Shown here: positions 17,795-27,712 of the stretch, in pieces
Numbering within the stretch: position 1 is the stretch's first letter
Layout: every line of letters starts with the position of its first letter
Origin: Streptococcus sp. DD13
GTDB taxonomy: Bacteria > Bacillota > Bacilli > Lactobacillales > Streptococcaceae
Length of the DNA: 44,803 nucleotides
Reading direction: 5' to 3'
Assembly (NCBI RefSeq): GCF_001578875.1
Contig: NZ_KQ969506.1
Coordinates: 1,058,777 to 1,103,579, forward strand
Notes under the pieces: model-generated
Database searches by the model: none
Told to the model about the DNA's origin: nothing
Seen by the model: the letters and a program-made list of their open reading frames with translations, nothing else
Translations under genes and position numbers: made by a program

Positions 17795-19465
17795 GTGTTA
17801 ACAGATATTGAAATTGCCAACTCTGTCCCATTAAAACCCATCAAGGAAGTGGCGGCCCAGCTCGGTATCGAAGAAGAACACCTTTCTCTTTATGGCAATT
17901 ACAAAGCCAAAATTGACGCCAACCAGCTTGAAAGTCTGAAAGACCGACCAAATGGAAAGCTGATCCTGGTCACCGCTATTTCCCCAACCCCTGCTGGCGA
18001 AGGAAAAACCACGACATCTGTCGGACTGGTCGATGCCTTGAGTGCTCTGGGTAAGAAAGCCATCATCGCCCTGCGGGAACCTTCATTAGGGCCAGTCTTT
18101 GGGATCAAAGGCGGTGCAGCTGGTGGGGGACGTGCTCAGGTCGTACCGATGGAAGATATCAACCTCCATTTCACGGGGGACTTCCACGCGATCGGCATTG
18201 CCAACAACCTCTTAGCCGCACTCATCGACAACCATATCCACCACGGCAATGCGCTGGGGATTGACAGCAGACGGATTACCTGGAAACGGGTAGTGGATAT
18301 GAATGACCGTCAACTGCGTCACATCGTAGATGGCCTGCAAGGAAAGGTCAACGGAGTCCCTCGTGAAGACGGATTTGACATTACGGTGGCGTCAGAAATC
18401 ATGGCCATCCTTTGTCTCTCTGAAAATATCCTGGACCTCAAAGAGCGCTTAAACCGGATTATTATCGGATATAGCTTCTCTGGTGAGCCGATTACAGCGG
18501 GAGATCTCAAAGCGGGTGGTGCGATGGCTGCTGTCCTAAAAGATGCGATCCATCCAAACCTGGTACAAACCTTGGAACACAATCCAGCCATCATCCATGG
18601 CGGTCCATTTGCCAATATCGCCCACGGTTGCAACAGTGTTCTGGCGACAAAATTAGCCCTCAAATATGCGGACTATACAGTGACAGAAGCAGGATTTGGT
18701 GCGGACCTAGGAGCCGAAAAGTTCATTGACATCAAATGCCGGATGTCAGGGCTCAAACCAGACGCCGTTGTCCTGGTGGCTACCATTCGCGCCCTCAAGA
18801 TGCACGGTGGAGTCAGCAAACAAGATCTGGGCCAAGAAAATGTACCGGCTGTCGTTGAAGGATTGACCAATCTGGACAAGCATCTGGAAAATATCCAGGA
18901 AGTGTATGGCTTACCGGTGGTTGTGGCGATCAACAAGTTCCCATTGGATACAGAAGCTGAGCTGGCTGCCGTTTACGCTGCTTGTGAAAAACGTCAAGTC
19001 GATGTCGTCATCTCAGATGTCTGGGCAAACGGAGGCGCTGGTGGCAAGGACTTGGCAGAAAAGGTTATCGAACTCAGTTCCAAAGACAATCATTTCCAAT
19101 TTGTCTATGAAGATTCAGACAGTATCCTGACGAAGATCGAAAAGATCGTCACCAAGGTCTATGGAGGACGAGCTGTCAAGCTGACTCCAGCTGCACAACG
19201 GGAGTTGAAAGAACTAGAAAACTTAGGCTTTTCTAACTTGCCAATTTGTATGGCGAAGACTCAGTACTCCTTCTCCGACCAGGCAAAAGCTTTGGGAGCA
19301 CCAAAAGACTTTACTGTGACCATCTCCAAACTCAAAGTCTCTGCCGGAGCTGGATTCATCGTAGCCTTGACAGGCGATATCATGACCATGCCTGGTTTAC
19401 CAAAAACTCCAGCAAGTGAACGAATTGATATCGATGCCGAAGGAAATATCACCGGCCTATTCTAG
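17795..19465 (+). CDS. fhs: Formate-tetrahydrofolate ligase
   Basis: Interconverts formate + THF + ATP and 10-formyl-THF + ADP + Pi. In this operon it probably runs towards formate and ATP, harvesting energy from the histidine one-carbon unit (inference). 556 residues. The start is GTG at 17795 after GAAGGGA. The P-loop is [19 protein letters not shown], followed by [20 protein letters not shown] and [17 protein letters not shown], all standard. Streptococci often carry another fhs elsewhere; this one is embedded in hut. Confidence 0.96.
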   Translation: MLTDIEIANSVPLKPIKEVAAQLGIEEEHLSLYGNYKAKIDANQLESLKDRPNGKLILVTAISPTPAGEGKTTTSVGLVDALSALGKKAIIALREPSLGPVFGIKGGAAGGGRAQVVPMEDINLHFTGDFHAIGIANNLLAALIDNHIHHGNALGIDSRRITWKRVVDMNDRQLRHIVDGLQGKVNGVPREDGFDITVASEIMAILCLSENILDLKERLNRIIIGYSFSGEPITAGDLKAGGAMAAVLKDAIHPNLVQTLEHNPAIIHGGPFANIAHGCNSVLATKLALKYADYTVTEAGFGADLGAEKFIDIKCRMSGLKPDAVVLVATIRALKMHGGVSKQDLGQENVPAVVEGLTNLDKHLENIQEVYGLPVVVAINKFPLDTEAELAAVYAACEKRQVDVVISDVWANGGAGGKDLAEKVIELSSKDNHFQFVYEDSDSILTKIEKIVTKVYGGRAVKLTPAAQRELKELENLGFSNLPICMAKTQYSFSDQAKALGAPKDFTVTISKLKVSAGAGFIVALTGDIMTMPGLPKTPASERIDIDAEGNITGLF

Positions 19466-19473
19466 GAAGCACC

Positions 19474-20064
19474 ATGGGAACGATTCAACACCTTATCCCT
19501 CGTGACTACCACGAGTCCAATTGGTCTGGTGGCAAGACGCGAGAACTCTACCTCTATCCTCCAGATGGCGATTATAAAGAACGTCAGTTTGACTTCCGCT
19601 TATCCACTGCTTCGATCGAAGTAGCTGAAAGTCACTTCACACCACTCCATGGATTTCAGCGGATTCTCATGACGCTTGACCAAGAAATCCTACTGGAAAA
19701 TAGAAAAACCAGTCAATACACCCGTCTCCCAGCCTATCAAACCTATCATTTTGATGGGGGTGATCCGATGAGTAGCAAGGGACAGTGTCACGACTTTAAT
19801 CTCATTTATCGGCCAAACTATCTTGGAGAGATGAAAAGCATTGCTCCCCAAGATAGGGTCGACAGCAAGGCTCGTTTTCAGTTGATTTATGCCTTGGAGG
19901 ACCTGCATCTCAAGGTAGAGGACGAGACCTATTTACTACATGCTCAAGAGCTTCTTGTCATTGAACAGGACTCTTGCCAGCAGATCATTCCGTTATTGTT
20001 TCTACCCCTGCAGTCTTCTAATCAGCCTTGTGCGATTTGGACTGCACTTCGTACACTCTCTTAA
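19474..20064 (+). CDS. hutD: HutD family protein
   Basis: 196 residues, cupin-like HutD/Ves family. In Pseudomonas HutD is needed for good growth on histidine and is proposed to bind an intermediate such as formylglutamate or urocanate; it is not an enzyme of the pathway (family knowledge). Visible family pattern: SNWSGGKTRELYLYPPDG, FDFRLSTASIEVAESHFTPLHGFQRILMTLD, and GQCHDFNLIYR. It starts nine bases after the fhs stop with a modest AGGA. Position in the operon supports the call. Confidence 0.85.
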   Translation: MGTIQHLIPRDYHESNWSGGKTRELYLYPPDGDYKERQFDFRLSTASIEVAESHFTPLHGFQRILMTLDQEILLENRKTSQYTRLPAYQTYHFDGGDPMSSKGQCHDFNLIYRPNYLGEMKSIAPQDRVDSKARFQLIYALEDLHLKVEDETYLLHAQELLVIEQDSCQQIIPLLFLPLQSSNQPCAIWTALRTLS

Positions 20065-20073
20065 AGGAGAACA

Positions 20074-21426
20074 ATGATGAAAGATGCACACAAACAATCG
20101 GTGCAGGAGCAAGAAAAAGCCAAATTTAGCTTTGCTGGTGCAACCCTCTACGGGATCAATGCTGTCATTGGCTCAGGAATTTTCCTCCTGCCACAAAAAA
20201 TCTATACTGGCCTAGGCCCTGCCTCTCTTGCGGTCATGCTCGGCGTTGCCATCTTAGTCATGCTGTTATCCGCCTGTCTGGCTGAAACAGCGGGTTATGT
20301 CGGTAAAAACGGTGGTGCCATGCAATATACCAAGGCCGCTTTTGGAGATTTCGCCGCTTTTAACGTCGGTCTTTTAGGCTGGGCAGTTACGATCATCGCT
20401 TGGGCTGCCATGCTAGCTGGTTTTGCAAAGATGGTGGTGATTACCTTCCCTGCACTCGCTGGAAATGAGCTCATCATCAGTATTAGCATGGTGATTTTGC
20501 TCAGTCTCATGAACATCGCAGGGATTAAGACCTCTAAGATCTTCACCCTCACCGCAACTGTCGCAAAACTCATTCCGATCGTTACCTTCTCCCTTTGCGC
20601 GATCTTCTTTATCTCAGGAGGGATCAGCCGGGGCAACTTCACACCATTTCTACAACTCGAAGCAGGTGGCAATCTCTTCAACTCTGTCGCTAGTACCGCC
20701 ATCTATATCTTCTATGGCTTTATCGGATTTGAAACCCTATCAATCGTAGCAGGGGAAATGCGCAATCCTGAAAAGAATGTCCCTCGTGCGATTCTAGGTT
20801 CGATTAGTATCGTCTCCATTCTCTACATGTTGATCATCGCAGGAACCATCGCCATGATTGGTGGCCGGATTATGCAGACAGGGGCTCCCGTTCAAGATGC
20901 TTTTGTCGAAATGATCGGCCCTGTTGGCGCTCCTCTTGTTACCTACGGTGCTCTCATCTCCATTACCGGCTTGAATATCGGTGAATCCATCATGGTCCCT
21001 CGTTTCGGTGCGGCCCTAGCGGACGAAAACATGCTACCAAAGAAACTAGGTGAAACCAACAGTAAAGGGGCCCCAGTGATTGCTATTCTGATTTCTGGAG
21101 CGATCGCCATCGTCTTACTCTTCTCCGGATCCTTCGAGATTCTCGCCGCCTTTAGTGTCGTCTTCCGTTTCTTCCAATACATCCCAACTGCACTCGCTGT
21201 AATCAAGCTGAGAAAGATGTATCCAGAAAAGAAAGTCACCTTCCGTGTGCCATTTGGCCCTGTCATCCCTGTCTTAGCAGTCTTGGTTAGTCTGCTTATG
21301 ATTGCAGGGGATAATCTCATGAACTTTGTCTATGGTGCTGCAGGTTTAGTGATCTCTAGCTCGGTTTACTACATCTTACATGGTAACAAAACCCACACCC
21401 ATCACCATACACACTCACACGTCTAA
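20074..21426 (+). CDS. APC-family amino acid permease, probable histidine/urocanate transporter
   Basis: 450 residues, about 12 membrane helices. The consensus entry motif GINAVIGSGIFLLPQKIY follows a short polar N-terminus, as in APC-superfamily amino acid transporters. Substrate is inferred only from its place between hutD and hutH: histidine, urocanate or a related imidazole. The C-terminus ends in a histidine-rich tail (THTHHHTHSHV), unusual for the family and possibly metal- or pH-responsive. AAAGGAG precedes two adjacent ATGs (20074 and 20077). Confidence 0.85.
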   Translation: MMKDAHKQSVQEQEKAKFSFAGATLYGINAVIGSGIFLLPQKIYTGLGPASLAVMLGVAILVMLLSACLAETAGYVGKNGGAMQYTKAAFGDFAAFNVGLLGWAVTIIAWAAMLAGFAKMVVITFPALAGNELIISISMVILLSLMNIAGIKTSKIFTLTATVAKLIPIVTFSLCAIFFISGGISRGNFTPFLQLEAGGNLFNSVASTAIYIFYGFIGFETLSIVAGEMRNPEKNVPRAILGSISIVSILYMLIIAGTIAMIGGRIMQTGAPVQDAFVEMIGPVGAPLVTYGALISITGLNIGESIMVPRFGAALADENMLPKKLGETNSKGAPVIAILISGAIAIVLLFSGSFEILAAFSVVFRFFQYIPTALAVIKLRKMYPEKKVTFRVPFGPVIPVLAVLVSLLMIAGDNLMNFVYGAAGLVISSSVYYILHGNKTHTHHHTHSHV

Positions 21427-21442
21427 GACTAGGAGGTCTTTT

Positions 21443-22984
21443 ATGACAACTCAAATCCATCTAGACGGCAATAGCTTAACATTAGAAGACGTCATTGCTG
21501 TTGCTCGCCACGGTGTTCAATGCGAATTGGACTCAGAAGCAAAAGAAGCCGTCATCGCATCCCGCAAGATTGTAGATGACATCGTTCGTGAAAAACGCGT
21601 AGTCTATGGGGTGACCACAGGATTTGGCTCTCTCTGTAATGTCAGCATCTCCCCAGAAGACACCATGCAACTCCAAGAAAACCTTATCCGTACACACGCT
21701 TCAGGTTTTGGTGATCCTCTTCCAGAAGATGCGGTTCGTGCCATCATGCTCATCCGGATCAACTCCCTACTCAAAGGCTACTCTGGTATCCGTCTCTCCA
21801 CAGTTGAAAAACTGCTTGAATTGCTCAACAAAGGAGTCGTTCCATTCATCCCTGAAAAAGGATCGCTCGGAGCATCGGGTGACCTAGCTCCCCTCGCTCA
21901 CATGGTTCTTCCAATGTTGGGATTGGGTCAAGCCTACTACAAGGGAGAATTGCTCCCAGGTCGTGAAGCTCTTGAAAAAGCTGGTATCGAGCCCATCAAA
22001 CTTGCTGCTAAAGAAGGCCTGGCCTTGATTAACGGGACTACCGTTTTGACAGCAATCGGAGCTCTTGCGACCTACGATGGTATCCAGTTGCTCAAGCTGT
22101 CAGACGTGGCTGGTGCCCTTTCTATGGAAGTCCACAATGGCATCACTAGTCCATTTGAAGAAGACCTCCATACCATTCGTCCTCAAAGTGGACAGTTAGC
22201 AACCGCACGAAACATCCGCAATCTCCTAGAAGGCAGTGGCAACACAACCGTAGCCACCCAACAACGGGTCCAAGACCCTTATACCCTACGCTGTATCCCA
22301 CAAATCCACGGCGCCAGCAAGGATTCGATTGCTTATGTGAAATCAAAAGTTGAAATCGAAATCAACTCTGTCACGGACAATCCAATCATCACTAAAGAAG
22401 GTCATGTCATCTCCGGAGGAAACTTCCACGGAGAACCTATGGCACAGCCATTTGACTTCCTCGGTATCGCTCTTTCCGAAATCGGCAATGTCTCCGAACG
22501 TCGGGTGGAACGCCTCGTGAATAGCCAATTGAGCAAACTCCCATCCTTCTTAGTCAAACACCCTGGTCTCAACTCTGGATTCATGATTACCCAGTATGCC
22601 TGCGCAGCCCTTGCATCTGAAAACAAGGTATTGGCACATCCAGCTAGTGTAGACTCCATCCCATCGTGTGAAAACCAGGAAGACTTTGTCAGCATGGGAA
22701 CGATTGCAGCGCGCAAAGCCGCAGAAATTCTCCAAAACTCTCGTCGGATCGTCGCAACTGAAATCATGGCTGCCTGCCAAGCTCTAGACCTCAAGCCTGA
22801 AAACCATGCCCTTGGTAAGGGAACCAAACCAGCCTATGAAAAGGTACGGGCTGCTGTATCCTTCATCGAGTTTGACAAGGACATCGAAATCTACGATGAA
22901 CTCAACAAGGTGTCTGCCGTGATTGAAGACCCTAGCTTCCTAGACAGCATCGAAAAAGAAGTCGATCTTAGTATCCAGTACTAG
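21443..22984 (+). CDS. hutH: Histidine ammonia-lyase
   Basis: First step of the pathway: non-oxidative loss of ammonia from histidine to give urocanate. 513 residues from the ATG at 21443, preceded by AGGAGG. The frame is open further back into the permease gene, but that extension is not expected to be used. The MIO-forming Ala-Ser-Gly lies in GSLGASGDLAPLAHM. YGVTTGFGSL, SVTDNPIITKEGHVISGGNFHGEP and QDYCAA-like blocks (here QYACAALASENKVLAHPAS) are also visible. Last gene before a strong terminator at 23021-23072. Confidence 0.97.
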   Translation: MTTQIHLDGNSLTLEDVIAVARHGVQCELDSEAKEAVIASRKIVDDIVREKRVVYGVTTGFGSLCNVSISPEDTMQLQENLIRTHASGFGDPLPEDAVRAIMLIRINSLLKGYSGIRLSTVEKLLELLNKGVVPFIPEKGSLGASGDLAPLAHMVLPMLGLGQAYYKGELLPGREALEKAGIEPIKLAAKEGLALINGTTVLTAIGALATYDGIQLLKLSDVAGALSMEVHNGITSPFEEDLHTIRPQSGQLATARNIRNLLEGSGNTTVATQQRVQDPYTLRCIPQIHGASKDSIAYVKSKVEIEINSVTDNPIITKEGHVISGGNFHGEPMAQPFDFLGIALSEIGNVSERRVERLVNSQLSKLPSFLVKHPGLNSGFMITQYACAALASENKVLAHPASVDSIPSCENQEDFVSMGTIAARKAAEILQNSRRIVATEIMAACQALDLKPENHALGKGTKPAYEKVRAAVSFIEFDKDIEIYDELNKVSAVIEDPSFLDSIEKEVDLSIQY

Positions 22985-23020
22985 GGAGACAAAGACGAAG
23001 TCCCAAACATGGTCAACTTC

Positions 23021-23072
23021 AAAAAGGGAGAGCCTGCGATCGTAAACAGACGATCCGGCGCTCCCTTTTTCT
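23021..23072 (+). terminator. Terminator of the hutU-hutH operon
   Basis: AAAAAGGGAG...GATCGT pairs with ACGATC...CTCCCTTTTT, a long GC-rich hairpin with small bulges and a T-tract. Confidence 0.85.
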
Positions 23073-23114
23073 TGCAGGATTTTTTGAAATTCCTTCCCTA
23101 TTCATCCTCTATTT

Positions 23115-23123
23115 TGCTACAAT
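23115..23123 (+). promoter_or_regulatory. Extended -10 for hutG
   Basis: TGCTACAAT, 81 bp before the hutG start and beyond the operon terminator. No clear -35. Confidence 0.45.
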
Positions 23124-23204
23124 GGAAGCAGGCCATAAAAGAGAATTCCACCTGTCTACACACGCTGAGACAGGCCAGGAAAGACCCACAGATAAGGAGG
23201 CCCT

Positions 23205-24191
23205 ATGAAATTAGCAGATTACTTCCCCCTGACTTACCCCTACTACCAAGGAAGCATCGAGGACAACCCCTATACCGCCAAATGGGGCATGCGCATGCAG
23301 TTTCTGGATTTGACAGATGACCGCTTGACCCCCTTTGAAGGGGTCGCCTTTGGGATCTTGGGCTTCAAAAGTGACAAAGGAGTCTACATCAACAACGGTC
23401 GTGTCGGGGCGGTCGAGGGGCCAACGTCTATCCGTAGCCAAATCGCCAAACTGCCCTGGCACTGGGCGGACAATGTAGCCGTCTATGACGTTGGAAATAT
23501 CGATGGCCCCAACCGCTCACTGGACGAGTTGCAAACTAGTCTTGCTCAAGCCGTCCAGCGTATGCGAAGCTTACACCTCTTTCCCGTTGTTTTAGGAGGT
23601 GGACATGGCACCGCCTATGGCCACTATCTTGGACTCAAGCAGTCCCTCCCAAAGGAGCAAGAGCTGGCTGTCATCAATTTTGATGCTCATTTCGACCTAA
23701 GACCCTATGAGGAAACCGGACCAAATTCTGGAACAGGCTTTCGCCAAATGTCCGATCATGCAAAGACGTCTGGTCAAGATTTCTCCTATCTCGCCCTGGG
23801 GATTCAGGAGCATTGCAACAATCTCTTTCTCTTTGATTACGTCGCCAAGCATCCATCTATCCAGTTCCTTACAGGACAGGATCTTTACCAGATGCGCTAT
23901 CCCGCGATCTGTGAGCAACTAGATGATTTCTTGGAAGACCAGACTGCCTTTTATCTGACCATCGATATGGACTGCTTTGCAGTCGGATCTTCCCCTGGTG
24001 TCAGTGCGATCCAGTCTCTCGGAGTGGACCCCAAGTTAGCCTTGGTCCTACTCCAACACCTCGCCGCGTCCGGAAAACTCATTGGCTTTGACCTAGTAGA
24101 AGTTTCTCCGCCCCATGACATCGACAACCATACAGCCAATCTAGCGGCCACCTTGATCTTTTATATCAGTCAAGTCTTAGCACAAAGATAA
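23205..24191 (+). CDS. hutG: Formimidoylglutamase
   Basis: Arginase/agmatinase-family hydrolase that splits N-formimino-L-glutamate into glutamate and formamide. 328 residues. Binuclear manganese ligands are visible: [25 protein letters not shown] and [17 protein letters not shown], then [10 protein letters not shown] near the C-terminus. AAGGAGG precedes the ATG. Unlike the other plus-strand hut genes it is transcribed after a terminator from its own putative promoter. It duplicates the outcome of FtcD-FchA by a folate-independent route. Confidence 0.95.
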   Translation: MKLADYFPLTYPYYQGSIEDNPYTAKWGMRMQFLDLTDDRLTPFEGVAFGILGFKSDKGVYINNGRVGAVEGPTSIRSQIAKLPWHWADNVAVYDVGNIDGPNRSLDELQTSLAQAVQRMRSLHLFPVVLGGGHGTAYGHYLGLKQSLPKEQELAVINFDAHFDLRPYEETGPNSGTGFRQMSDHAKTSGQDFSYLALGIQEHCNNLFLFDYVAKHPSIQFLTGQDLYQMRYPAICEQLDDFLEDQTAFYLTIDMDCFAVGSSPGVSAIQSLGVDPKLALVLLQHLAASGKLIGFDLVEVSPPHDIDNHTANLAATLIFYISQVLAQR

Positions 24192-24243
24192 AATCGACTG
24201 CTAATCCCAAAAGAGGCCGGAATCAAATTCCACCCTCCATGAT

Positions 24244-24300
24244 AAAAAGCGAACAGCTGACGTTCTCTGACAACAGAACCCTAGCTTGTTCGCTTTTTTT
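24244..24300. terminator. Bidirectional terminator between hutG and the BTAD regulator
   Basis: AAAAAGCGAACAGCT pairs with AGCTTGTTCGCTTTTTTT, with an inner TTCT/CAGAA stem. It serves hutG on plus and the convergent regulator gene on minus. Confidence 0.8.
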
Positions 24301-24415
24301 ATTCCTCACCTTAAAAAATGGAATCAATAAAATATCCCACATAAGACATCTTTTGCCCTTAGTCTCTTTGACGGATGACTTTGAGGCAACTGGGATGGTT
24401 TGAACTTCCTGTTAT

Positions 24416-27349
24416 TTATCTAGACTTCAGATCTATCTCCATCGCATCGAGCTCTTCTACAAAATACTTGTCCCTGTAAGGATTCAAATACTGCCGTGCG
24501 ACCTTGGCGTAAGCTGAGAAGTCTCCCGTCACTTCCTCTAAGAGAGAAGGAAAATCTCCTTCATTTCTTTGCTTTTTAAAGGCGAGCAAGGCCAGAAAAT
24601 AGTTTACCAGTCCCCGATCCCTAGGATTCCCATAGCGGTTCATAAGGTGCTCTTTTTTCGCCAGAAAGCTTCGAAGTTTCTCCTCATTTTTCTCCTCCAA
24701 GGCTAGAAGAGCCAGATAGAGTTCTAGCTGGGCCTCCTTCCAGGGAAAGCTCAGCCGCGATAAGACGTGATGGGCTTGGTCCAACACTTCTTTGGAGCGT
24801 TTGAAATCTCCCATCAAATAGTGACTAATCCCTCGTCCGATTTCAAATACAATAGCGATGGATTCCATATTTTCCCTCTGGACAAGCTGCAAGGCCTCTT
24901 CTTGGTGTGCCAAGGCCACCGTATAGTTTCCCCGAATTTGCTCGATTTCTGCCAAATAATCCAAGGCCGCCGCGATCTGGATCGGATAGTGCTGTTGCAA
25001 CGAACGAGTCAAACTGAAGCAATCCAGGGACTGATAGAAGTGTCGAGTCGCTTGCTCTTCGTCCCCTTTGATGAGGAAATAGACCCCTCTCAACCGCAAA
25101 TGCAGGGCAATCGCCTCATGGTTATTGGCGCGAACAGAATCTTCCAAAGCCAGATCCGAATAATAATCCAACTCCGACAGGTTCTCCGTCTGGATACAGT
25201 AATAAATCATCTGTCGATAGGCTTCTAACAAATAGTCCAGACGATCCAGCTCCTTAGCCATCTGAATGACTTGTTGAATAGCATGGATCCCCTTTTGGTA
25301 ATCTCCCAATCGGATATAATAACGCCCCTCTAGATACAAAAAGCGCATCCGCAAGAGTCGAAACTCCTTTTCCCGCTGATGGTGAGCCTGTAACTCCCCC
25401 AACTCATGGCGAATATAGGACAATTGATCCAGGATATCCACCGTCCGATAGCCTCCTGACCGTTCCATCCCATCTCTTCCCTTATAATAGATAGGAAAGA
25501 GTTCCTGATGAAACTGAAGAATTCCTTCCAGATAGTTGAGCTCATAAGTCAAGGATTGTAGATTTTCCTTTGACTGCTTGTACTGATAGGCGATCTCCTT
25601 GTGAAGAGAAAGTTGCCCGTGCTCTTTCAATTGCTCCTCTAATTTCAGCGCAATCTGTTGATGGAGGATCCGTTTTTTCGTGAGGGTCAAAGACTGATAA
25701 GCAAACTCCCCCAGGACCTTTTGATGAAATTGGATCAGCAAGTGATCGTGTTCTTCCCTGACCTCTAGTATTCTACTTTCAACGAGCCGATCAACCAGCT
25801 GAGATAAGGAAACCCGATCCAGCTCTAACAAATCGAGCAAGAGCCTAAAAGGGACTGCCTTTCGGAAACAGGACAAGACAAACAAAAGTTCACTTTCCTG
25901 ACCTTCTAAACCGACCCAGCATTCCGATAGATAAGAGCGAATGGCTGGTGGAAGGGGATCAAATCGTGCATTTTCTTGGTAAAACCGGATATACTCTGTC
26001 AGGAAAAACAAATTCCCCTGGCTCCACACCAGCATCGACTGCAAGGCTTCTGGGACGATATCCCCCAATTCTCTACGGATAAGTCCCAGACTATCCTGAT
26101 CCGTGAACCCATTCAGATCTAGCTCCACAACCCCTTCTTCAACTCTTAGTTTCGCTAGAAGCGATGCCAATTTTGCTGGTAATTTCTGGCGAAAACTCAA
26201 GATGACACTCACTCGCTCGGATAAGGCTTGATCTAGCAATCTCTCCAAAAATAAAATCGAGGCCTCTTCAAGCAGATCAATCTGTTCAAAGATTAAGAGC
26301 AGGGGAAGGCCAGCAGTCCCTTGTAAGAGGTGAAAGAGGGGATCCGTCGTTTCAAACGAAGACATTTCCTCTCGGCGCATCAAACTTTCCACGAGACTCA
26401 GCGAAAGATCTGACCGGTTTTTTTCTGCTTGACAATCGACTTTCACTGTCTGAAAAGCATAGCGCCGTCCCAAGAGGGCTTGGTGCAGCAAGCGATGCTT
26501 GCCAGCCCCAAAATCACCTTGCAAGAGCAAGAGTCGTCCCGGATCACGCCCTTCTTCAATGGAGCTCAAAAAATCTTCTAAGACAGCCATTTCTTCCTTG
26601 CGTCCCCAAAAGCCAAGTCGTCGGCTTTTAGAGGATGTATGGTAACGTTCGGCCCTTCTTTCTTTCAAGACAACTTGATAAAGCGACTCAATGGCATCAT
26701 TTGGACGCACACCCAACTCCCGATCCAACAAATCAACTAGAGAATAATAGGTCTCAAAAAATTTCCCGAATTGCTCCTCCTGTTGATAGTGGAGCAATAA
26801 GAGCTGGTAGTTCTTTTCTTCAAATTCATCTAGATCGATTAGCCGCATCAAGAGATGTTCGACATCTGAGCGATCTAGTTCTGGCTCTTCTAACTTTTGA
26901 TAGGAAGAATCGATATAGAGTTGGCGGAAGGCCAGACGCTTCTTCATAACCCAATTTTCATATTCCGAGTCATCCTTGACATAAAAACCTTCTAAAAAAT
27001 CCCCCTGATAGACGGCTAGTTTGTTGAGAGGATCGCTGACAAAGACGTCCACATCTACTTCGACCTGATACTGGGGATTTAAGGCTAGACTACTTCGGCT
27101 GGGAGAAATCAGATAATCCGCTCCCAGTATTTTATTTGCTTGGTAGACCGTATTGCGCAAGTTCTTCCGCGCTACCTGATTATTCTTATCCGCCCATAGG
27201 AGACCTGCAATTTCATCACGATTGACCTCCCCCATGACGGCCACATAGTACAAAAGCGCCTCAATTTTTAAATAGGAAAACCTAATTTCAACATCTTTTT
27301 TATAAACCTTGGGTTGCCCAAACAACTTGAATCGTAGTTTTCCCTTCAT
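24416..27349 (-). CDS. Large BTAD/AAA/TPR transcriptional regulator
   Basis: 977 residues from the ATG at 27349, chosen because GGAGG lies eight bases upstream; longer readings only cross the promoter and a repeat. Layout: OmpR-like winged helix (about 1-95, KIEALLYYVAVMGEVNRDEIAGLLW); bacterial transcriptional activator domain (100-240); an NTPase-like domain from ~250; helical repeat/TPR-like C-terminus (600-977). The P-loop reads GDFGAGKH (278-285), with His where Ser/Thr binds Mg-ATP. The Walker B strand LLLIFEQID lacks the usual Asp-Asp/Glu. ATP turnover may therefore be lost. This SARP/MalT-like architecture usually means an activator sensing a ligand. It is next to hut and met genes; target unknown, hut is the best guess. 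Confidence 0.8.
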   Translation of the reverse strand: MKGKLRFKLFGQPKVYKKDVEIRFSYLKIEALLYYVAVMGEVNRDEIAGLLWADKNNQVARKNLRNTVYQANKILGADYLISPSRSSLALNPQYQVEVDVDVFVSDPLNKLAVYQGDFLEGFYVKDDSEYENWVMKKRLAFRQLYIDSSYQKLEEPELDRSDVEHLLMRLIDLDEFEEKNYQLLLLHYQQEEQFGKFFETYYSLVDLLDRELGVRPNDAIESLYQVVLKERRAERYHTSSKSRRLGFWGRKEEMAVLEDFLSSIEEGRDPGRLLLLQGDFGAGKHRLLHQALLGRRYAFQTVKVDCQAEKNRSDLSLSLVESLMRREEMSSFETTDPLFHLLQGTAGLPLLLIFEQIDLLEEASILFLERLLDQALSERVSVILSFRQKLPAKLASLLAKLRVEEGVVELDLNGFTDQDSLGLIRRELGDIVPEALQSMLVWSQGNLFFLTEYIRFYQENARFDPLPPAIRSYLSECWVGLEGQESELLFVLSCFRKAVPFRLLLDLLELDRVSLSQLVDRLVESRILEVREEHDHLLIQFHQKVLGEFAYQSLTLTKKRILHQQIALKLEEQLKEHGQLSLHKEIAYQYKQSKENLQSLTYELNYLEGILQFHQELFPIYYKGRDGMERSGGYRTVDILDQLSYIRHELGELQAHHQREKEFRLLRMRFLYLEGRYYIRLGDYQKGIHAIQQVIQMAKELDRLDYLLEAYRQMIYYCIQTENLSELDYYSDLALEDSVRANNHEAIALHLRLRGVYFLIKGDEEQATRHFYQSLDCFSLTRSLQQHYPIQIAAALDYLAEIEQIRGNYTVALAHQEEALQLVQRENMESIAIVFEIGRGISHYLMGDFKRSKEVLDQAHHVLSRLSFPWKEAQLELYLALLALEEKNEEKLRSFLAKKEHLMNRYGNPRDRGLVNYFLALLAFKKQRNEGDFPSLLEEVTGDFSAYAKVARQYLNPYRDKYFVEELDAMEIDLKSR

Positions 27350-27377
27350 TGTAAACGCCTCCATTCTCTCTTTCTTT

Positions 27378-27406
27378 ACTATAAAACAAAAGTTTGTTTT
27401 TTTCAA
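27378..27406 (-). promoter_or_regulatory. Promoter of the BTAD regulator
   Basis: Minus strand TTGAAA (27401-27406), 17-bp spacer, TATAGT (27378-27383). The spacer contains a dyad AAACAAA/TTTGTTT. Further dyads upstream are TTTAC-tttcg-GTAAA and GAACG-GAA-CGTTC, which could be operator sites. Confidence 0.7.
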
Positions 27407-27528
27407 GCATTTTACCGAAAGTAAACAGTTTGACCGAACGTTCCGTTCTACAGCTAAAAAGACAGACCCATCCGATCCCTTTACAGGTCCCCAAGGCAGA
27501 CAACTCCATCGTTTATCATTGCATTCAA

Positions 27529-27706
27529 AAAGAGGCTGGGACAAAAGTCCTAGCCTCTCAATGGTTTTTGGATTGTCGAGCAAGACGCAGTGGTTGGGTG
27601 AGTTCTACTAGGCTGATTTCATCCGCTTTTATAGCCCTAGTCAACGGTGCGGAGGTGGGACAAAAATCGAATGCTAACGAATAACCGATTTCTGTCCCAC
27701 TCTCTT
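27529..27706 (-). repeat. Interspersed 3'-flanking repeat, copy B (~178 bp)
   Basis: Inverted copy of the repeat at 1935-2111. Its GAGAGTGGGACAG end is at 27706, seven bp beyond the metF stop, and its terminal hairpin (AGAGGCTGGGAC / GTCCtAGCCTCT) is distal. Orientation relative to metF is the same as copies A and C relative to their upstream genes. Confidence 0.85.
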
Positions 27707-27712
27707 CTGACA

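Noticed and set aside
21380-21442. 21-residue N-terminal extension of HutH
   Set aside because: Lies inside the permease gene; AGGAGG and the conserved HutH N-terminus both support the start at 21443.
24416-27583. Longer form of the BTAD regulator starting at 27583
   Set aside because: The extra N-terminus would translate the promoter and part of repeat copy B; GGAGG is well placed for the ATG at 27349.
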